Source of the DNA: Ustulina deusta
Lineage: Eukaryota > Ascomycota > Sordariomycetes > Xylariales > Xylariaceae
DNA: 64,000 bases
Assembly: GCA_023159155.1 (NCBI GenBank)
Contig: JAJNNX010000049.1
Location: 124,001-188,000, forward strand
Direction of reading: 5' to 3'
How positions within the stretch are numbered: the stretch's first letter is position 1; each line of letters opens with the position of its first letter. Position numbers and translations under genes: made by a program. The notes below the pieces were generated by a model that was not told where the DNA came from, made no database searches, and saw nothing but the letters and a program-made list of their open reading frames with translations. This document shows, in pieces, positions 62,178-64,000 of this stretch.

Positions 62178-64000
62178 GGTAGGCCGGGTGTAAACGAATG
62201 GCTCGGGGATATAAACGATGCTAGTTTGATGTTGTTCTCCGAGCTGGCGTGAACAACATCTGCGCCGCCAGCTAGATCAAGAGTTCATATGGGATCCGGC
62301 CGTAGCGCCGAAAGGGGGCGAGTAGGTATTATTATGGAAGAATGGTCCGAAAACAGTGGCCACACAGGGTGTACTTCGTCTACCTTAGGTAACCTTCGAC
62401 GCCACGTGCGCGTGGCCAGCAGCTGAGGGATATGCCTGATAGCGTCCTTCCATGGAGATATGGTATGGCAGATAGGCGAGTTGAGATGATATGCCAACAT
62501 AGAGCTTGGTATATATCGTCACCGAATCAGAGCACAGCGGGCTCGACAGGACAGAGCGGCCGAGCCACTCTCACTTGCGTGGTGGACCCTTGGTAACTCG
62601 CAAGTGCCGGTCGATGAGCTGTAGACGCGACAAGGGGCAAATTCAGTGCGACTAGGATGACTTGGATCGGGGGATGGGGGTGTGGTTAACAGGACGCTTG
62701 GTGAGTATTGGGGCCGGAACCATCATGACGACGGCACTGCAGGGGGGGCCCTAATGAATGAATGGGGGAGTGAATGAAATCACAGCTGCACAGCACAGAC
62801 ACTTCTCGAGACGCATCGGAAACAGGCCTTCTCTATGGTGGTGCTAAGTTGAAGCAACCAATGGGCGTCGTCGAGTAGATCGGGATAGACAAGGATATAT
62901 TCGAACGAGGCATACATACGCCTCATCCGATGATGTGATTTGTCCATCGGTCCTGTCTTCTTCATCCGGAAGACAAATCGCCATATCATTGTTGGAGTCA
63001 AGGTGGTCGAAATATCGTGTTTCTGGCCTGGAGAACAAGACTATAGATTTCTTGAGAGGGTATATATGAATGTTTGAATAGTACTAGTAGCGATTTAGGA
63101 TAGCGTAGCCGAACCTAACCCTTTCCGGGGGCTTTACAGCCGATAGCCCAGCTCTAATTGGATAGCCCTAATGCAAAGCAAGACACTCCATCTGTTATCA
63201 GTGCCCAGCTTTGCGGGGAAGTTAGCTCATACTACCTAGGTAGTTGCTAGCTAGTCTAGGTACCTGCCCTGGTCTAGGTGCGGTGGACTATGCGTATGTC
63301 CTTCAAGGGAGTTTCGAAGAAACCATCAACAACTGCGGCTATAGTACCTATACTTGCCGCTGGTAGTTTTGGACTACGCATAACTAAACTACTAGGCTCC
63401 CCTAACTCAGACCAGGTGCTCATTTTCCACATATCAAAATATAATTCTAGGCGACAAATCTGTGCGTTTGGTACCTCGGCTTGCATATTTCTCCCGTACT
63501 ACAAACATGCGGTGAGTAACTTACCTGTAATGTGCGTACCTTAGGTAAGCAGGTCTGTTAAATCGTAAGCACTGATTGCTTGTGCACGGGCAACCATGAC
63601 CATAGCCCTCGACGATTTCAAATGCGCAACTACCTAGGTAGGTCTAGCGTGGCAAACGCACGTCTGTGCGCCTAGGTATCTGTTTACACTAGCGTACACT
63701 GCAGATCCGGGCATATGGAGATGGGATTGAGGGAAGTACTACCTAAGGTTACTACAATTGCAATAATCTCAGGCACCAACATGGAGAGAAATTGCAGATC
63801 TACACTGCCTGCATTACTCGACTCATTCCCCCGGCGAAACAACTGCGCACCCATCCTCTATGGCAGATACCATTCAGCTAACGTCGACGCATAACCCCCA
63901 CCGCCTCTCTCCCGACCTGGTCTCGGGGATTTCTCCGTTGGGTAGTGGAGACGGCGTGAGATCTGGGGTGAGAATTACGTGCGCTCTTCTGCTCTCGACT
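62178..64000. other. Upstream and distal intergenic region
   Basis: Contains the presumed GPCR promoter (62180-62600). Beyond it are several CCTAGG/TACCTAGG motifs (63232-63270, 63628-63672) and a long pyrimidine-rich stretch toward 63900. No gene supported; short frames here lack features. Confidence 0.5.

Noticed and set aside
1..64000. CRISPR arrays, bacterial operons, rRNA genes
   Set aside because: No regularly spaced direct repeats or rRNA sequence seen; splicing and gene families are fungal.

Overview
The window is nuclear DNA of a filamentous ascomycete (Pezizomycotina). The evidence is short GT-AG introns of roughly 45-75 bp in most genes, families typical of these fungi (AzgA-type purine permease, DUF3455 secreted protein, GH43 arabinanase-type enzyme, cAMP-receptor-like GPCR, VWA/alpha-kinase protein), many CCTAGG/TAGGTAGG intergenic motifs, and two very AT-rich blocks that look like repeats mutated by repeat-induced point mutation (RIP). 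I cannot name the species.

Layout. 0-16 kb is an ordinary gene region: a DUF3455 secreted protein (7-938, +), a UCHL5/Uch2 deubiquitinase (2148-3283, -, with a 14-nt exon), an AzgA-like purine transporter (4001-6375, -, nine exons), a gene-poor stretch, a methyltransferase-like protein (12104-14154, +), and a short-chain dehydrogenase remnant (about 15520-16159, -). 18.36-31.50 kb is a full-length LINE (+ strand) that starts CACCTT, ends in an (AATC)n tail, is flanked by a 15-bp target-site duplication, and carries a Ty3/gypsy LTR element nested near its 5' end. 31.5-43.15 kb is a GC-normal island with a decayed hypothetical gene, a frameshifted epoxide hydrolase, an apparently intact 399-aa conserved-type hypothetical, a 5'-truncated LINE scrap, an intact GH43 gene, a frameshifted ankyrin-type gene and the left part of a VWA/alpha-kinase gene. 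43.15-57.15 kb is a second copy of the same LINE (- strand) with another Ty3/gypsy element nested in it. The remaining C-terminus of the alpha-kinase gene lies on its far side (57167-57571). 57.6-60.7 kb holds no recognisable gene. A seven-transmembrane cAMP-receptor-like GPCR follows at 60749-62177 (-), then an intergenic tail.

The main story is layered retrotransposition and decay. A LINE landed inside the alpha-kinase reading frame, duplicating the 14 bp AGCTCGGGCTAGTA on both sides. An LTR retrotransposon later landed inside that LINE, and the same two-step history happened to the other LINE copy 12 kb away. RIP-type C-to-T and G-to-A changes then altered catalytic codons in all four elements. 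Genes in the island between the elements carry frameshifts and stops, while genes outside it are intact apart from the SDR remnant. The apparently intact genes do not form an evident pathway cluster.
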